Source of the DNA: Perilla frutescens
Taxonomy: Eukaryota > Streptophyta > Magnoliopsida > Lamiales > Lamiaceae
Assembly (NCBI GenBank): GCA_026008535.1
Contig: BRKX01000003.1
Location: forward strand, 59,483,001 to 59,547,000
DNA: 64,000 nt
Direction: 5' to 3'
Shown: piece after piece, positions 61,680-64,000 of the stretch
How the letters are laid out: each line of letters begins with the position of its first letter
How positions within the stretch are numbered: the first letter of the stretch is position 1
Translations under genes and position numbers: made by a program
The notes under the pieces: model-generated
Seen by the model: the letters and a program-made list of their open reading frames with translations, nothing else
What the model was told of the DNA's origin: nothing
The model's database searches: none

Positions 61680-62130
61680 CTGTCATAACGAAAATATTCA
61701 AAAATAAGCATAACGAACCATGACGAAAATTTTAACAATAACGAAAGTTAATTTTAAACATAACGAAAAATGAAATTTAACAATAACGAAACTTTCATTT
61801 TAAAAATAATAAAAATTTAATAAATATCATAACGAAATTTAAATTGAACAATAACGATAATTCTATTTAACCATAACGATTTGCAACAATAAGCCATCAT
61901 GAAAATTTATTATATACATAACGATAATTAAATTTATACATAACAAAAAATTAAATTTATCCATAACGAAAATTAAATTTAAACATAACGAAAATTTAAT
62001 TATAAAACAATCGTTATTATAAAATTGAGACAATCGTTACGGGTGTGAACTCTATCGTTATTATTAATTCAAAATAGACGTTATTATCTAATTTAATCAA
62101 GTGTTATTATTAATTTTAAACATTCATTAT
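61680..62130 (-). repeat. Right subterminal array of ATAACG motifs
   Basis: About fifteen ATAACG copies spaced 15-35 bp (for example 61685, 61777, 61855, 61965, 61986), then four in the reverse orientation (CGTTAT/CGTTAC, 62010-62090). This mirrors the left array at 35821-37430. Confidence 0.8.
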
Positions 62131-62764
62131 TGTAGATCCGAAAATCTGCAATTAATTATATCAGTCCGGAGCAGCGGCCAATCTGTGAAACAAAACCAGA
62201 AAAAATGTAAGAGCCAAAGGCCGTCGGGGGGTGACGATCGTTGGGCCTCCGACGCTCAAGTCAGAAAAAGAAAAAGAGTAGAAAGTGATAGGATATGAAA
62301 TAATTGAATAATTAAGCCAGTGATTAGAAATCGAGAGAACATCGTCCAAATCTGGAAAAACGTAGGGAAGAAGCCTGGATGTTGAATCGCCTGAGTGGCT
62401 GAGTGGAATTAGGGTATGATGTGAAACTTGTGGGTATTTCCGCGTAGTCGTCAAATGAGGAGGGAGGTCTCCTTTTATAGAGAGAGATAGCGCTAGGGTT
62501 CACGTAAATCACGGGAGTGGTTGAGGTATGATCTCGTTCGTTTGATCACGTCAACCCTTCCAGGTAATGCGAATGGCTAATTCAAAGTAATTCAAATTAT
62601 CCGATCTTTATGAGGTTGCTCAGTTAAACGATAATGTTCAAACCTCATGGACTAGCGTAGTGGGCTGATGAAAAATAGCCACCACAGTTAGCCCCTCATT
62701 GTCTAGGTTCCAGCATGGGAGCTGGATAATGAACCGTAATGCAAATAAAACATGTAAGGACATA

Positions 62765-63120
62765 AGACGCCGAAGCTCTGAAAGCAAGCTGCAGGGCGAG
62801 ATGGTCGAGGCTTTGAAGGCAAACCGTAAGACCGAACATCGAATCCCCGAGTACAGGCCATGAAGCTTAACGACCCAAGTTATAAAATAACTTGGAGATC
62901 AAACGTCTAAGCTTTGAGAGCAAGCTGCAAGGTAGGACAATCGAGATTTTGAAAGTAAACCATAAGATCGAACACCGAAGCCCCGAGTATGGGCTATGAA
63001 GCTGAACAACATAAGTTATAAAATAACTTGGAGGTCGAACGCCTAAGCTTTGAGTGCAAGCTGTAAGGTAGGACAACCGAGGCTTTAAAAGCATACCGTG
63101 AGGTTGAACACCGTGAATCT
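62765..63120. repeat. 136-bp tandem repeat, about 2.6 copies
   Basis: Units begin with GCTCTGAAAGCAAGCTG at 62775 and GCTTTGAG-GCAAGCTG at 62911 and 63047. The first two copies contain the palindromic AAGTTATAAAATAACTT. Confidence 0.92.
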
Positions 63121-63260
63121 AATATTGTTTGCCATAAACCACTATTGTTTGCCAGACGCACATGGGGGTATCGATTCATGCTTCCATTTCAATTTCAGGA
63201 CTATTTTCGAGGGTCGACGAGATCGAACCTGAAATATGATCGACCTTGATGCTTATGAGA

Positions 63261-63473
63261 CCCTACGATCGATATTTGACATAGTACACCTAGGGTCGAT
63301 TTTTTGCATAGTAGACCCTTAGGGTCGATTTTCAATATAGTAGACCCTTAGGGTTGATTTTCGACATTGTAGACCCTTAGGGTCGATTTTCAACATAGTA
63401 GACCCTTAGGGTCGATTTTCGACATAGTAGATTCCAGGGCTAACTTTTGACACAATAGACCCCAGGGTCGATT
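63261..63473. repeat. 29-bp tandem repeat, about 7 copies
   Basis: Unit such as TAGTAGACCCTTAGGGTCGA plus nine bases, perfect in the centre and diverging at both edges. It is likely part of the LTR U3. Confidence 0.92.
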
Positions 63474-63475
63474 GT

Positions 63476-63842
63476 TATTATTATTTATATGTCTGTAGCG
63501 AAATAAGTATGGTAATTAAGAATCCTTATGCAACTCAAATTCCTATCTGGACTGGGATTTGAAATAAAGCTTTTCTCCTTGCTTGGAGAGCAAGAATCCA
63601 CCCTAGCTACGTCACCTGCCACTCCTATAAGAAGGAGAATTTTTTCTTCTTATGTAGGCGCTCAAAATCATTGTTCATCATTATTTTCTCGGTTTCAAAA
63701 CCGCGGCGACATCAAGATACGTGGGTAGTATTCGTCCTCATTAATTGGTAAGTTGCTCGTCTTTTATTATCTTGATCTTGATTTGAGTGATTTATTTATT
63801 GTATTTTTTTTCGACGTCGTTGAGTGAGGTGAGTGAGAAACA
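63476..63842 (+). other. Possible 5' leader of the terminal ORF
   Basis: A TATA-like CCTATAAGAAGG lies near 63624 and a splice-donor-like TTG/GTAAGT at about 63749. It could be promoter and leader intron of the ORF that starts at 63843. Nothing more can be supported. Confidence 0.3.
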
Positions 63843-64000
63843 ATGATCGACATCTGCAGTGGCATGGGGAGACCTCAAACTGAGATTCCAGAAAAAGAAG
63901 AGTCGAGTTCTGTCGACCCTAAGATTGACATTGATGACATGTTCGATATCCCAAAAAAATTGAAGACTTTGAAGAAAAATTCGGGGTCCACTGAGTGTGG
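63843..64000 (+). CDS. Start of an unrecognised ORF leaving the window
   Basis: The ATG at 63843 opens a frame of at least 52 residues with no stop before the window edge. It begins MIDICSGMGRPQTEIPEKEE and continues acidic, with DPKIDIDDMFDIPKK and a lysine-rich run. There is no domain I recognise. Upstream TATA-like and splice-donor-like sequences are compatible with a gene start, but a transposon ORF is equally possible given the surroundings. Confidence 0.35.
   Translation, partial: MIDICSGMGRPQTEIPEKEESSSVDPKIDIDDMFDIPKKLKTLKKNSGSTEC

Larger units (their letters stand above)
35758..62130. mobile_element. Decayed Mutator-like element carrying DUF1985-Ulp1 and MURA genes
   Basis: The element is inferred from three things. 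Two convergent genes typical of Ulp1-bearing MULEs (Kaonashi in Arabidopsis, CUMULE in melon) occupy 37796-40703 (plus) and 61671-61338 plus 41827-40899 (minus). Arrays of CGTTAT motifs flank them in mirror orientation. The minus-strand gene reads through once the 19.5-kb retrotransposon at 41828-61332 is ignored, so the two flanks belong together. Without that insertion the MULE spans about 6.9 kb. I could not define terminal inverted repeats or a 9-bp duplication, so both outer coordinates are approximate. Confidence 0.65.
62131..63475 (-). mobile_element. Probable Tat-like Gypsy LTR, right end unresolved
   Basis: On the minus strand: two tandem-repeat fields (below), a TATA box CTATAAAAG at 62472-62480, then CTGACTTGAGCGTCGGAGG at 62246-62264, and an end CGGATCTACA at 62131. 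That last motif and layout are familiar from Tat-type LTR R-U5 regions. No primer-binding site follows, so it is solo or truncated. The upstream boundary could not be fixed. Confidence 0.5.

Noticed and set aside
62131..62454. Minus-strand ORF (62161-62454) as a MURA first exon
   Set aside because: The segment carries a TATA box and LTR-type R-U5 motifs, so it is better explained as an LTR leader.
63261..63473. Regular 29-bp repeats resembling a CRISPR array
   Set aside because: Repeats are directly contiguous with no spacers, diverge at the edges, and the DNA is plant nuclear. It is a minisatellite.

Overview
The window is nuclear DNA of a flowering plant, most likely a eudicot. It is AT-rich with sparse intron-containing genes, GT-AG introns of about 80-90 bp, TATA boxes, microsatellites, MITEs, a tRNA-type SINE and several plant LTR-retrotransposon lineages (Copia, Athila-like, Tekay/Del-like and a probable Tat-like LTR). 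I cannot place the species from the sequence alone.

Layout. 1-1094: a Copia element (gag remnant, primer-binding site, 215-bp LTR) running off the left edge on the minus strand. 1.1-18.2 kb: gene-poor AT-rich DNA with two Stowaway MITEs (one split by an insertion), a Tourist-like MITE and a small LTR element that holds an Athila-type solo LTR. 18.2-33 kb: the only gene-bearing part. Three minus-strand SASA/SGNH carbohydrate-esterase paralogs lie here: an intact intronless copy, a copy cut by an LTR after codon 155, and a two-exon copy. A small plus-strand hydrophilic (LEA-like) gene follows the first esterase. Between the esterases are a 1.55-kb solo LTR, a SINE, a fold-back MITE and an Athila-like remnant that has lost its reverse transcriptase.

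35.8-62.1 kb reads as one decayed Mutator-like element (MULE). It carries a plus-strand DUF1985 + Ulp1 (C48 cysteine protease) gene and a convergent minus-strand MURA-type transposase gene. At both ends are mirrored arrays of a short CGTTAT motif. The transposase gene is split by a 19.5-kb Tekay/Del-like retrotransposon (41828-61332, TSD GGATC). That element's 3' LTR was in turn hit by a tandem pair of Athila-like gag-protease elements and by an inverted solo LTR (TSD TGAGC). So the order of events can be read directly: MULE, then Tekay, then Athila-like elements and solo LTR.

62.1-64 kb holds a probable minus-strand Tat-like LTR with tandem repeats in its U3, and the start of an unrecognised ORF that leaves the window.

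Most transposon ORFs are dead. Their nonsense codons are mostly TAG in CAG contexts or TGA in CGA contexts, which is what C-to-T decay of methylated plant DNA would give. The genes likely to be functional are the esterases at 18231-18995 and 31982-32927 and the small gene at 20373-20705.
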